Source: Onthophagus taurus
Taxonomy: Eukaryota; Arthropoda; Insecta; Coleoptera; Scarabaeidae
NCBI RefSeq assembly: GCF_036711975.1
Contig: NC_091970.1
Coordinates: forward strand, 689,501 to 753,500
Direction of reading: 5' to 3'
Length of the DNA stretch: 64,000 nt
Each line of letters starts with the position of its first letter. Positions within the stretch are counted from its first letter, which is position 1. Positions 13,085-25,982 of this stretch are shown in pieces. The notes under the pieces were generated by a model. That model was not told the DNA's origin and made no database searches. It saw nothing but the letters and a program-made list of their open reading frames with translations. Made by a program: the position numbers and the translations under genes.

Positions 13085-16000
13085 GTATATATAAAAATTT
13101 TTTGAGGTTATGTTGTTAATTATTGATCAAATCAAAAAATTTTATTAACAATATTTGTTTAGAATTACTTCAGGAACAGTGTTTGTTAATAAAATTTTTT
13201 GCTAACTTGAAATTTTAATTTCCCGCTATCAAAATTAATTATCTCAATAATTATTGTTTTTATCAAAAAATGTTTTAAATAAAATTTGTTTCAATTTCGA
13301 TTTTGAATCAATTATCTTAATTAACCATCTAAGTATAATTATGTATAAAAACGGAAAAATTATTATTTTGAGGTTATCTCCTTAATTATTGATTAAATCA
13401 AAAAATTTTGTTAACAATGTGTGTTAAGAATTGCTTCAGGAACAGTGTTTGTTAAAACAATTTTTTTCGAACTTGAAATTTTAATTTCCCACTGAACAGT
13501 ATGGTACAAAAATTAATATTTTTGAAGTTATATCCTTATTGTTGATTTAATCAAAAAATGTTGTTAACAAAATTTGTTTAGAATTACTTCAGGAACAGTG
13601 TTTGTTAATACAATTTTTTGCTAACTCGAAATTTTAATTTCCCTCTGAATAGTATGCTATCAAAATTAATTATCTCAATAATTATTGTTTCTATCAAAAT
13701 ATGTTTTAAATAAAATTTGTTTCAATTTCGATTTTGAACCAATTACCTCAATAAAAAATTTTTACATCTCTATTAATTAAGCATCCAAGTGTAATTATAT
13801 ATAAAAACGGAAACATTATTATTTTGAGGTTATCTCCTTAATTATTGATTAAATCAAAAAAATTTGTTAACAATGTTTGTTAAGAATTGCTTCAGGAACA
13901 GTGTTTGTTAAAACAATTTTTTTCTAACTTGAAATTTTAATTTCCCACTGAATAGTATGGTACAAAAATTAATATTTTTGAAGTTATATCCTTATTGTTG
14001 ATTTAATCAAAAAATGTTGTTAACAAAATTTGTTTAGAATTACTTCAGGAACAGTATTTGTTAATAAAATTTTTTGCTAACTTGAAATTTTAATTTCCCT
14101 CTGAATAGTATGCTATCAAAATTAATTATCTCAACAATTATTGTTTTTATTAAAAAATGTTTTAAATAAAATTTGTTTCAATTTCGATTTTGAATCAATT
14201 ATCTTAATAAAAAAATTTTACATTTCTATTAATTAAGCATCCAAGTGTAATTATGTATAAAAACGGAAAAATTATTATTTTGAGGTTATCTCCTTAATTA
14301 TTGATTAAATCAAAAAATTTTGTTAACAATGTTTGTTAAGAATTGCTTCAGGAACGGTGTTTGTTAAAACAATTTTTTTCTAACTTGAAATTTTAATTTC
14401 CCACTGAACAGTATGGTACAAAAATTAATATTTTTGAGGTTATATCCTCTTATTGTTGATTTAATCAAAAAATGTTGTTAACAAAATTTGCTTAGAATTA
14501 CTTCAGGAACAGTGTTTGTTAATACAATTTTTTGCTAACTTGAAATTTTTATTTCCCTCTGAATAGTATGCTATCAAAATTAATTATCTCAATAATTATT
14601 GTTTCTATCAAAAAATGTTTTAAATAAAATTTGTTTCAATTTCGATTTTGAATCAATTATCTTAATAAAAAAATTTTACATTTCTATTAATTAAGCATCC
14701 AAGTGTAATTATGTATAAAAACGGAAAAATTATTATTTTGAGGTTATCTCCTTAATTATTGATTAAATCAAAAAATTTTGTTAACAATGTTTGTTAAGAA
14801 TTGTTTCAGGAACAGTGTTTGTTAAAACAATTTTTTTCTAACTTGAAATTTTAATTTCCCACTGAACAGTATGGTACAAAAATTAATATTTTTGAAGTTA
14901 TATCCTTATTGTTGATTTAATCAAAAAATGTTGTTAACAAAATTTGTTTAGAATTACTTCGGGAACAGTGTTTGTTAATACAATTTTTTGCTAACTTGAA
15001 ATTTTAATTTCCCTCTGAATAGTATGCTATCAAAATTAATTATTGTTTCTATCAAAAAATGTTTTAAATAAAATTTGTTTCAATTTCGATTTTGAATCAA
15101 TTATCTTAATAAAAAAATTTTGCATTTCTATTAATTAAGCATCCAAGTGTAATTATGTATAAAAACGGAAAAATTATTATTTTGAGGTTATCTCCTTAAT
15201 TATTGATTAAATCACAAAATTTTGTTAACAATGTTTGTTAAGAATTGCTTCAGGAACAGTGTTTGTTACAACAATTTTTTTCTAACTTGAAATTTTAATT
15301 TCCCACTGAACAGTATGGTACAAAAATTAATATTTTTGAGGTTATATCCTTATTATTGATTTAATCAAAAAATGTTGTTAACAAAATTTGTTTAGAATTA
15401 CTTCAGGAACAGTGTTTGTTAATACAATTTTTTGCTAACTTGAAATTTTAATTTCCCTCTGAATAGTATGCTATCAAAATTAATTATCTCGATAATTATT
15501 GTATTTATCAAAATATGTTTTAAATAAAATTTGTTTCAATTTCGATTTTGAATCAATTATCTTAATAAAAAATTTTTACATCTCTATTAATTAACCATCT
15601 AAGTATAATTATGTATAAAAACGGAAAAATTATTATTTTGAGGTTATCTCTTTAATTATTGATTAAATCAAAAAATTTTGTTAGCAATGTTTGTTAAGAA
15701 TTGCTTCAGGAACAGTGTTTGTTAAAACAATTTTTTTCTAACCTGAAATTTTAATTTCCCACTGAACAGTATGGTACAAAAATTAATATTTTTGAGGTTA
15801 TATCCTTATTGCTGATTTAATCAAAAAATGTTGTTAACAAAATTTCTTTAGAATTACTTCAGGAACAGTGTTTATTAATACAATTTTTTGCTAACTTGAA
15901 ATTTTAATTTCCCTCTGAATAGTATGCTATCAAAATTAATTATCTCGATAATTATTGTTTTTATCAAAAAATGTTTTAAATAAAATTTGTTTCAATTTCG

Positions 16001-19000
16001 ATTTTGAATCAATTATCTTAATAAAAAATTTTTACATCTCTATTAATTAAGCATTTAAGTATAATTATGTATAAAAACGGAAAAATTATTATTTTGAGGT
16101 TATCTCCTTAATTAATGATTAAATCAAAAATTTTTGTTAACAATGTTTGTTAAGAATTGCTTCAGGAACAGTGTTTGTTAAAACAATTTTTTTCTAACTT
16201 GAAATTTTAATTTCCCTCTGAATAGTATGCTATCAAAATTAATTATCTCAACAATTATTGTTTTTATCAAAAAATGTTTTAAACAAAATTTGTTTCAATT
16301 TCGATTTTGAATCAATTATCTTAATAAAAAATTTTTACATCTCTATTAATTAACCATCTAAGTATAATTATGTATAAAAACGGAAAAATTATTATTTTGA
16401 GGTTATCTCCTTAATTATTGATTAAATCAAAAAATTTTGTAAACAATATTTGTTAAGAATTGTTTCAGGAACAGTGTTTGTTAAAATAATTTTTTTCGAA
16501 CTTGAAATTTTAATTTCCCACTGAACAGTATGGTACAAAAATTAATATTTTTGAGGTTATACCCTTATTGTTGATTTAATCAAAAAATGTTGTTAACAAA
16601 ATTTGTTTAGAATTACTTCAGGAACAGTGTTTGTTAATAAAATTTTTTGCTAACTTGAAATTTTAATTTCCTGCTATCAAAATTAATTATCTCAATAATT
16701 ATTGTTTCTATCAAAAAATGTTTTAAATAAAATTTGTTTCAATTTCGATTTTGAATCAATCATCTTAATAAAAAAACTTTACATTTCTATTAATTAAGCA
16801 TCCAAGTGTAATTATGTATAAAAACGGAAAAATTATTATTTTGAGGTTATCTCTTTAATTATTGATTAAATCAAAAAATTTTGTTAACAATGTTTGTTAA
16901 GAATTGCTTCAGGAATAGTGTTTGTTAAAACAATTTTTTTCTAACTTGAAATTTTAATTTCCCACTGAACAGTATGCTAGAAAAATTAATATTTTTGAGG
17001 TTATATCCTTATTGTTGATTTAATCAAAAAATGTTGTTAACAAAATTTGTTTAGAATTACTTCAGGAACAGTATTTGTTAATACAATTTTTTGCTAACTT
17101 GAAATTTTAATTTCCCTCTGAATAGTATGGTATCAAAATTAATTATCTCGATAATTATTGTTTCTATCAAAAAATGTTTTAAACAAAATTTGTTTCAATT
17201 TCGATTTTGAATCAATTATCTTAATAAAAAATTTTTACATCTCTATTAATTAACCATCTAAGTATAATTATGTATAAAAACGGAAAAATTATTATTTTGA
17301 GGTTATCTCTTTAATTATTGATTAAATCAAAAAATTTTGTTAGCAATGTTTGTTAAGAATTGCTTCAGGAACAGTGTTTGTTAAAACAATTTTTTTCTAA
17401 CCTGAAATTTTAATTTCCCACTGAACAGTATGGTACAAAAATTAATATTTTTGAGGTTATATCCTTATTGCTGATTTAATCAAAAAATGTTGTTAACAAA
17501 ATTTCTTTAGAATTACTTCAGGAACAGTGTTTATTAATACAATTTTTTGCTAACTGAAAATTTTAATTTCCCTCTGAATAGTATGCTATCAAAATTAATT
17601 ATCTCGATAATTATTGTTTTTATCAAAATATGTTTTAAATAAAATTTGTTTCAATTTCAATTTTGAACCAATTATCTTAATAAAAAAATTTTACATTTCT
17701 ATTAATTAAGCATCCAAGTGTAATTATGTATAAAAACGGAAAAATTATTATTTTGAGGTTATCTCCTTAATTATTGATTAAATCAAAAAATTTTGTTAAC
17801 AATGTTTGTTAAGAATTGCTTCAGGAACAGTGTTTGTTAAAACAATTTTTTTCTAACTTGAAATTTTAATTTCCCACTGAACAGTATGGTACAAAAATTA
17901 ATATTTTTGAGGTTATATCCTTATTGTTGATTTAATCAAAAAATGTTGTTAACAAAACTTGTTTAGAATTACTTCAGGAACAGTGTTTGTTAATACAATT
18001 TTTTGCTAACTTGAAATTTTAATTTCCCTCTGAATAGTATGCTATCAAAATTAATTATTGTTTCTATCAAAAAATGTTTTAAATAAAATTTGTTTCAATT
18101 TCGATTTTGAACCAATTATCTTAATAAAAAATTTTTACATTTCTATTAATTAAGCATCCAAGTGTAATTATGTATAAAAACGGAAAAATTATTATTTTGA
18201 GGTTATCTCCTTAATTATTGATTAAATCAAAAAATTTTGTTAACAATGTTTGTTAAGAATTGCTTCAGGAACAGTGTTTGTTAAAACAATTTTTTTCTAA
18301 CTTGAAATTTTAATTTCCCACTGAATAGTATGGTACAAAAATTAATATTTTTGAGGTTATATCCTTATTGTTGATTTAATCAAAAAATTTTGTTAACAAA
18401 ACTTGTTTAGAATTACTTTAGGAACAGTGTTTGTTAATACAATTTTTTGCTAACTTGAAATTTTAATTTCCCTCTGAATAGTATGCTATCAAAATTAATT
18501 ATTGTTTCTATCAAAAAATGTTTTAAATAAAATTTGTTTCAATTTCGATTTTGAACCAATTATCTTAATAAAAAATTTTTACATTTCTATTAATTAAGCA
18601 TCCAAGTGTAATTATGTATAAAAACGGAAAAATTATTATTTTGAGGTTATCTCCTTAATTATTGATTAAATCAAAAAATTTTGTTAACAATGTTTGTTAA
18701 GAATTGCTTCAGGAACAGTGTTTGTTAAAACAATTTTTTTCTAACTTGAAATTTTAATTTCCCACTGAATAGTATGGTACAAAAATTAATATTTTTGAGG
18801 TTATATCCTTATTGTTGATTTAATCAAAAAATTTTGTTAACAAAACTTGTTTAGAATTACTTTAGGAACAGTGTTTGTTAATACAATTTTTTGCTAACTT
18901 GAAATTTTAATTTCCCTCTGAATAGTATGCTATCAAAATTAATTATTGTTTCTATCAAAAAATGTTTTAAATAAAATTTGTTTCAATTTCGATTTTGAAC

Positions 19001-19705
19001 CAATTATCTTAATAAAAAATTTTTACATTTCTATTAATTAAGCATCCAAGTGTAATTATGTATAAAAACGGAAAAATTATTATTTTGAGGTTATCTCCTT
19101 AATTATTGATTAAATCAAAAAATTTTGTTAACAATGTTTGTTAAGAATTGCTTCAGGAACAGTGTTTGTTAAAACAATTTTTTTCTAACTTGAAATTTTA
19201 ATTTCCCACTGAATAGTATGGTACAAAAATTAATATTTTGAGGTTATATCCTTATTGTTGATTTAATCAAAAAATGTTGTTAACAAAATTTGTTTAGAAT
19301 TACTTCGGGAACAGTGTTTGTTAATACAATTTTTTGCTAACTTGAAATTTTAATTTCCCTCTGAATAGTATGCTATCAAAATTAATTATTGTTTCTATCA
19401 AAAAATGTTTTAAATAAAATTTGTTTCAATTTCGATTTTGAACCAATTATCTTAATAAAAAAATTTTACATTTCTATTAATTAAGCATCCAAGTGTAATT
19501 ATGTATAAAAGCGGAAAAATTATTATTTTGAGGTTATCTCCTTAATTATTGATTAAATCAAAAAAATTTGTTGACAAAGTTTGTTTAGAATTGTTTCAGG
19601 AACAATTTTTGTTAATACAATTTTTTTCTAACTTGAAATTTTAATTTCCCACTGAACAGTATGCAGTTCTTTTAATCAGAACGAGTTACAAAAGTTCCGT
19701 GTCCG
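13085..19705 (-). mobile_element. Satellite B array, inverted orientation, ~14-15 copies of the ~455 bp unit
   Basis: Reading the minus strand gives the same dimeric unit as the array at 5405-9950. On the plus strand TTTCCCACTGAACAGTATGG and TTTCCCTCTGAATAGTATGC alternate every ~450 bp to 19655. Three consecutive units between about 17.9 and 19.2 kb are almost identical to each other, showing recent local expansion. The far edge (GCAGTTCTTTTAATCAGAAC then GTTACAAAAGTTCCGTGTCC) is the reverse complement of the left edge of the first array (5345-5405), so both arrays belong to the same element family. Confidence 0.85.
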
Positions 19706-20560
19706 AATTTGTTTAACTTTTAAATGATTCTGCCTCAATTTGTAAAATGTACAGTGTATTTTCTTACCGTATGTGATGAAATAAAAAAAAATAAATTAAT
19801 AAGAATCGTAATGAAACGGATTTCCGTTTTATTATTCATCTCGCGATAAAAATTAGCTTAGGAGAAAGAAATTAAATTTCTTTATATAAAAAATTAGTGT
19901 TAGAATTGCTGATAGACCATCACGTACCATTTTTGCAATTTTTTTTGTTTATACATGACTGTGCCCAGTGATGTTACACTTAATTCTTTTATTATAACAC
20001 AATTTCATTTAATTATTGATTTTTAGTATTTAAATGGTACAAAATTGCAGCAATAAAAATAAAAAAGTTAAAACGCATTTTTTTTTTTACATACATTGTT
20101 TAAGGTGTAACATCAAATGAAATTGTAGAGATAAATGGTATAAATTGTACATAAACATTATATATAAATTGTGATACAGTACATTCACTACTGCCCATAA
20201 ATATGTCTAAGTAAGACGAAAAAAAATGATGATAGGCGATAAAAATATATATTAAAAAAAAAGAAACGACTTTGTACTTAATTTGTAAATTACAGTTTTC
20301 TCCTTTTTTGTATGTTATTTATTGTGAATAAAGTTAAGAACATTTTCTACTTTTCATTTATAAGAATTATAAATTACATTACAACAAAAGTATAAATATA
20401 TTATAAATATATTTAAGAGCGGTAATATTTTGTAAAATGTTTTATTTATCTTGTGTTGTGCATAGTACAAAATTGTGAAATAATAAAATATATTATTATT
20501 GATTAATTTTATTTTATTTTTTATAAAAATGTATGCAACCCATTTGACAACTATTTACCC
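19706..20560. other. Intergenic AT-rich DNA
   Basis: No gene recognised. AATAAA-type signals near 19785 and 20326 could mark a transcript end. A distal 3' UTR exon of MED1 is possible because the stop codon at 12121 is followed at once by a donor-like AG|GTTAGT, but this is only a guess. GATGTTACAC near 19971 and GTGTAACATC near 20106 form a short inverted pair. Confidence 0.3.
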
Positions 20561-21775
20561 ATAATCCTTCGCGTTGCACCTAACTTCACGGCAAAGCTAA
20601 AATGACGTTGACACCAAATAAGAATCGTTCATTTTCTCTTCAACGCCGATCGGGTAAGGATCATTTTATTTTTTGCTCCTAAATCATCATTTATTTAAAT
20701 GATCATTTCAGTTTTATCTTTTTCGTTTAAATATTTGTTATTAACACAACATTTATTATCGTTTTATAAAATTATTTATAGAATGTGCGCAATTTTACGG
20801 AATTTATCCAATTTAAACTTGGTTTATCCAAATGGTTGACGATTTTCAACAATTAAAAAACGAGGTAGGTTTTTTTTTGATTGCTTAACAAAAAAAATTG
20901 CAGTTCCAGCTTTATATACACGCTTTTTTTAGTGTATGTAACGTTTTATACTGCAAAAATTAAAGTACTTGCTTACCACTTGCCAATAAAACAATGTTGG
21001 TATGAAATATTTGGGTACAACAACTTCATTTTTGATTTAACAAGTTTTTTAATTAATCTATTTTTTAGATTACTTTAATTCATTTCATTTGGATTGATCT
21101 CCCAAAATACAAATTGGTAAGTTTAAAATCTTAAATAGAAATCCCACAATTCCAGCTCTAAATAAATCCTACTCAATGAATTATTTAGCGTTTTATATTG
21201 TGGAAATTATTGCTAATCTGTACAGTTGATAATTTCTTTAAATAAGTTATCAATCTCTAAAGTATAGCTACAGCTTAAAATATTTGAATAAATAACACCT
21301 TTTTGTTATTTGCAGCTTTTTCAAGAAACCTTCAATAGAAGAATTGAATAATAAGTTAACAAGGTAAATTTTTTATTAAATTAGGTTTATTCCGAGACTA
21401 GAGTTGCTGGCAGTGATTTTATTTTAACTAGCTCAGTGCTAAATGATCTCGAAAAGCAATGATACCAGCTTATGCCCCAATTTGATTTATTATGGTCTTA
21501 TTGGGTACCTTGTGAGGCGACAATTTTTATTAACTTATTTTGTTGAATCTAATTTCATTTTCTTATTTTAAGGTTTATGATGAATTAAGAAAATGAAACC
21601 AGATCAAAACATTAGAATATATGATGAAAGGATATAGCAAGCTCAAAGAAGAAAAAGGGAAGAAGTGGCACATTTTGAAAGGCAAAGGATGGATGAGGGT
21701 ACATCAAAGAAGTTAAGTTTGATTTGTCATGTATTAAACAGGAAATTGTAAATTATTAATTAACAATAAAAAAAC
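20560..21775 (+). pseudogene. Possible decayed or unrecognised multi-exon gene
   Basis: Several short stretches look exon-like but do not join into one open frame. At 20831-20863 ATG opens MVDDFQQLKNE and ends at a good donor (GAG|GTAGGT). At 21069-21116 a phase-0 stretch between tttttttag and GTAAGT reads ITLIHFIWIDLPKYKL. At 21317-21362, after tttgcag, one frame reads FKKPSIEELNNKLTR before a donor. At 21592-21755 one frame reads MKPDQNIRIYDERI, then an in-frame TAG, then QAQRRKREEVAHFERQRM. The charged helical character of the last stretch is protein-like, but the internal stop and mismatched frames argue for a pseudogene. No family recognised. Confidence 0.3.
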
Positions 21776-22647
21776 GTTAATATTAATTTAATTGCGTAAT
21801 TAGCTACACAATATATATTTATGTATTGTGATGTTTCACTAGTGTGTTTTTACACAAGTTATTAAACTATAAATTTGGGTTTCTTTAATTTTAAGAGGCT
21901 CTTATTAAAAAAAATCAGGGTTTCAGGCAAGTTCAGGTTCGACAAAAAATTCATTTAATTAAACACAAAATCAAATTAACCCGTTTTATGAATAACAAAA
22001 AAAAATTGTTTTCCTAAATTTACTTTAATAACAATGTTTATTTACGAGAGATAACTTTTAAATAAAATAGATAACTGCGGTTATCGACTGAAATATCGAT
22101 ATTAGATTATACTAATAAATCTTTACCCACAAGTAAGTATTGATCAAAATTATAGGAAACTCTTGTGAGATGTTCTTTGAGTTTGATTCTTTAATTTTTC
22201 TTTTTGTAGGTTATGTTAAATAAGAAAATAAAATTATCATCCGACTTACTGCGAAAAAGAAAGGATTGGAGTTCAATGTGGTATCTGGATTATGGACTGT
22301 CTCTTGTGTTTGGGGCACTAACTAATTTTCTGGATTGTCTACAGGATTCTTCTTACAGGAAATTGAACTGCTTGTTCTTCGGAAATAGGGTCTTGGATGA
22401 TCTCGAAATAGGTTGTAGGATGATTCTCTTTTTATTTTAATATCGTAAGTTGATTTGACTTAAATTTTTGAGGTTATCTCTTGAGATTCAAAATTTCTTC
22501 TATCTGACGACGTGGATTCGACGCTGGTCCGACGACGACTCTTCCACTCCCTGTTCGCGATCTCCTTATATACCCCGGCACTCCAACTGTTTTTTCCTCG
22601 TTTCTGATTGGCCCTTAGCTTCGCGCCCTTTTCAAAATTCAAAATTC

Positions 22648-22985
22648 TTGCTTCGAAACTAGCGTCATCTCTTGATTTTTCTCGGAATTAACCGTCAAAA
22701 TTTAATTCTTTTTTCGTTGATTTCTCCCTTATTTCTTTATGAAACGTAATAAAACTTCGTATTCAACGTTGCCTTTTCTTGTTTTCAGACATACATTGGA
22801 GTACACGCCAAATTTCAACAATGAGTAAAGTTGGAAAAATTCAAATTTAAATCAAGGATTTCTTCCTCAAAATAACGTTAAAACCTCAAACGATGGGTGA
22901 AAAATGTGCTTTAGGAGCTGAATTATATTAATTGATACTTTTGGAAGCAAACTAAACGGTTTTAGATAAGATTTCCACCAACAAA
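22648..22985. repeat. Direct duplication, copy 1
   Basis: Nearly identical to 23157-23510. Both contain ACTAGCGTCATCTCTTGATT, ATGAAACGTAATAAAACTTC, a pyrimidine-rich stretch ending (C/T)AG then ACATACATTGGAGTACACG, and CAACAATGAGTAAAGTTGG. The first copy is preceded at 22560-22575 by a TATA-like CTTATATACCCC in a locally GC-richer promoter-like stretch. Reading frames after the ATG close within 10 codons in both copies. Confidence 0.75.
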
Positions 22986-23156
22986 AAATCTCTGCCAAAA
23001 TTTCAAGGTTATGTTGTCTCAGTGAACTAAACGATGGTTAATTTTATCACAGTATTGATTAAATTTAGTATTTCCCAAAATTTTTAATTAATTCATTACA
23101 AAAGCATATTATTTTTACCCTAATTATTATTAAAAAAGATTAAATTTAATTTGATT

Positions 23157-23510
23157 TTGTAATTCTCGCATCGAAACTAGCGTCATCTCTTGATTTTTCT
23201 CGGAATTAACCTTCAAAATTTAATTCTTTTTTCGTTGATTTCTCCCTTATTCTTTTATGAAACGTAATAAAACTTCGTATTCAACGTTGTCTTTTCTTGT
23301 TTTTAGACATACATTGGAGTACACGCCAAATTTCAACAATGAGTAAAGTTGGAAAAATTCAAATTTAAATCAAGGATTTCTTCCTCAAAATAACGTTAAA
23401 ACCTCAAAAGATGAATGAAAAATGTGTTTTAGGAGCTGAACTATAATAATTGATACTTTTGGAAGTAAACAAAACGGTTTAAGATAAGATTTTCACCAAC
23501 AAAAAAATCT
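23157..23510. repeat. Direct duplication, copy 2
   Basis: Second copy of the block at 22648-22985, about 510 bp downstream, diverged by scattered substitutions. The polypyrimidine-AG-ACATACATTGG junction and the ATGAGTAAAGTTGG string are both kept. Confidence 0.75.
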
Positions 23511-24440
23511 CTCTGTCACAAATTCTAGGTTATGTTCTCTCGGTGAACTAAGAGCATGTTAAAATTATTACAGTATGTATGGTTGCCTATTTCTTAAATA
23601 GTTAACAAAACCTTTCCCCTTTTTTTATGATTTATAAAAATTGTTTATTATACATTTCAATTTAGAATTAATTTAATTTTAAAAAGATAATAAAAATAAA
23701 ATTGTAATGTTATGCAACCAATCTTACACAAAATGACATCTGTCAAATAAAATTAATAAATTAATGATTTTACGAGAATTACACATAATTAAACAAATAT
23801 AATTTACAAATAATTTATTTATTTAATCGGTTATACGTGGGTGACAATCTTTTATTAATTTTTTTTTGTAAGGAAGTCAATAATAACATGCGAATTTAAT
23901 TATATAAATGGAAAAGTATTCAAACGTTACAATTAAAATAAAAATAAAATAAAAAAATTGTAAAAATCACAATCTAAGTTTATTGTTTAATAAATAAAAA
24001 AAGGACGAAGGGCTGTTACATCACGATTTTTTCATTTTTTTAATTTAACCTACGTTAAAACGGTATTATTTAACGAAGGGTGAACTTTTTTTAATTATTG
24101 TTACAGTCTAGTTGTGCGTATTATTATTTTCTTAATCATTTTTTTCTTCTAAATTGAATGTTTTTTGTAAAACCCCAAAAGTCGATTCATTTTCGTCTTT
24201 TATTTCCCTAAAGTTGCACATATTCTCTTAATAATCGCACATAAAGTGGAAAGAAAACGAAAGGATGAGTATTGCTATCATTATTTTCTTCAATCATAAA
24301 AAAAACAGTCCTTTAATATTCAGTACTTTTCAAAAAAATTTGTTTTCAATTAATAATTTTAATATCAAGAAAATTTTAAACCCCAATTCTTCTCTGTACA
24401 TTTTCTTTTCCCCTTTTTGTTCTAAATTAACTTATTTTTT
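23511..24440. other. AT-rich spacer and probable insomniac 3' UTR
   Basis: No gene on either strand. The part next to 24440 is expected to be the 3' untranslated region of minus-strand insomniac. TTTATT strings, read as AATAAA on the minus strand, occur in the stretch. Confidence 0.4.
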
Positions 24441-25259
24441 TTACATCCTCGATCCTTTATGTTGTAAAACTTTCGCGCGATCGCTATGCTCCACTTCGGG
24501 GCCTTCCGGAACGCCGCATTCTCGACTTACAACGCACAAAAATTCCGCGTGTTCGTCCGCCCCATAATTATATTGCGAACCGATGTTTACCAACTGTTCA
24601 AATCTCCAACCGTCGGACATAGTCGAAACCATCTGCGTGAGTTCATCTTCGTGACATTGCAACACCCTGTACACGTGCTTCTTGCTGTCGTTCGACGGCC
24701 GCGAATCACGGTGGTAAATACGATCTTTAACGAGAGTTATCAATTCGGCTACGTTATAAAATTCCGCTTCTTCAAGAACACCCTCTTCCGCAAGACCTTT
24801 ATTTATGACTAGTTTACCATGGCGAAGGTAATTGAGCACCGGGGAAAAATAACTCGGGTCACGGTCTATTAAATACGCCCCGGTATCATCCTAAAAGATA
24901 AATAAAATTTTATTGACAGGTGACGTTTACATAACCTCAAAAAAGTTTTATTTCTCTTTGTTATTAAAAAGATGTAATTAAAATCGCGTTTTATTTAAAA
25001 CAATTTAATGATTACAACAAAATTTAATTAATTATCGCTTAAATTAATGATTTAATTTTTTTTTTGTACTTGCCTTGTCTGATATGAGGTCGCTGTCCTC
25101 TTGAACTAATCTATACAAGAACGAGTTGGGATCTCGAGCCAGCGTAGTCTTCGTAGTTAAAAAATAAGTGCCCCCGACGTTTAATTTCACCCACTGCTTG
25201 TTACCGTTTTTGAAAAAGGCCTGTTTATTGTCTTCACCGTCCACGGCATAGTTGGCCAT
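24441..25259 (-). CDS. inc: Insomniac / KCTD5-type BTB-POZ adaptor for Cullin-3
   Basis: Insomniac is a BTB-fold protein that recruits substrates to Cullin-3 ubiquitin ligase; in flies it controls sleep and synaptic homeostasis. Two exons on the minus strand, 25259-25074 and 24890-24441, join in phase 0 to 211 residues, the length of the fly protein. The T1/BTB domain starts at [20 protein letters not shown] and runs across the junction ([18 protein letters not shown], then [14 protein letters not shown]). The C-terminal KCTD5-specific part has [20 protein letters not shown] and ends GSRM. The intron has a GC donor (GACAAG|GCAAGT) with a normal AG. The start is taken as ATG at 25259; an in-frame ATG 14 codons upstream gives a longer option. 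The leader contains CGAAGATGGCGACACC. Confidence 0.93.
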
Positions 25260-25504
25260 ATTTACTCGAACGGTGTCGCCATCTTCGAGACAATGTGGCA
25301 ATTATCAATCTGTATAGATGCGATCAAAAGTTAATTTGTTTTAATATATTAATTAAAATATAAATATAATAAACGTTTATGTATTAAAATGTTTTTAATA
25401 ACAACGAAATCATTAATAACATAACTAAACCAAAATTAATAATAAATCAATCGAAAGTAAAAACATTTTTATCTATTTTATTAATTTTAAAAGAACACAC
25501 ATAA

Positions 25505-25610
25505 AAAAGATTCGGGTTTAGCCGTGCGTCTTCAGACTTTTCCAAGTTCTTGTCTTTAGTTCTAGTTTTAATTGTTATTTCGCCCTAAATTCTTGTACAT
25601 TTTAATTGAT
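25505..25610. repeat. Interspersed repeat F, copy 1
   Basis: Shares TTCGGGTTTAGCC, GTCTTCAGAC and TTAGTTCTAGTTTTAATTG with 63852-63960, in a rearranged order. It is probably a dispersed non-coding element. Confidence 0.55.
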
Positions 25611-25629
25611 CTAAAAATATTTTTTTTGA

Positions 25630-25850
25630 TTTAATCCACTTACCTTACCTTTAAATTTCATCCATTTACCCATTTTGAATTAAATACAACCTTTAAATCC
25701 AATTAATTATGTGTTTTTCATTAAAAAAACTTAAATTCAACGTCAATTTTGACAAGCAAATACAATATTTGGTTCTTAATCACCATGGTAACCGAGTCAA
25801 GTTGGATAACCTTAAAATAATAAAATTTTATTCCGATTTTTTTATCAATT
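25630..25850. repeat. Tandem duplicate upstream of insomniac, copy 1
   Basis: Repeated at 25983-26190. Shared blocks are GATTTAATCCACTTACCTT, AAAAAAACTTAAATTCAA, AATTTTGACAAGCA and CACCATGGTAACCGAGTC. On the minus strand both copies contain AAGGTAAGTGG, an ideal 5' splice donor. They may therefore be alternative non-coding first exons of insomniac. In this copy the minus strand also has ATGGGTAAATGGATGAAATT just before the donor. Confidence 0.6.
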
Positions 25851-25982
25851 CTAACCTAATTTTTATTAATTTTAAAACATTTCGAATTCTTTACGATTAT
25901 CTCGCATTCATAACAAGTTCGTTAATTGTAATTAATTTAAATCGATTCTAATTAAGAGAAATAAATTAAAAATATCGCTTTT

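Noticed and set aside
22213-22440. 75-codon ORF MLNKKIKLSSDLL...
   Set aside because: No homology recognised, no splice or promoter context that I can support; length is possible by chance.
22825-22850. ATGAGTAAAGTTGG as a Gapdh exon 1 fragment
   Set aside because: The similarity to a Gapdh start covers only five codons and is followed by a stop; chance is sufficient.
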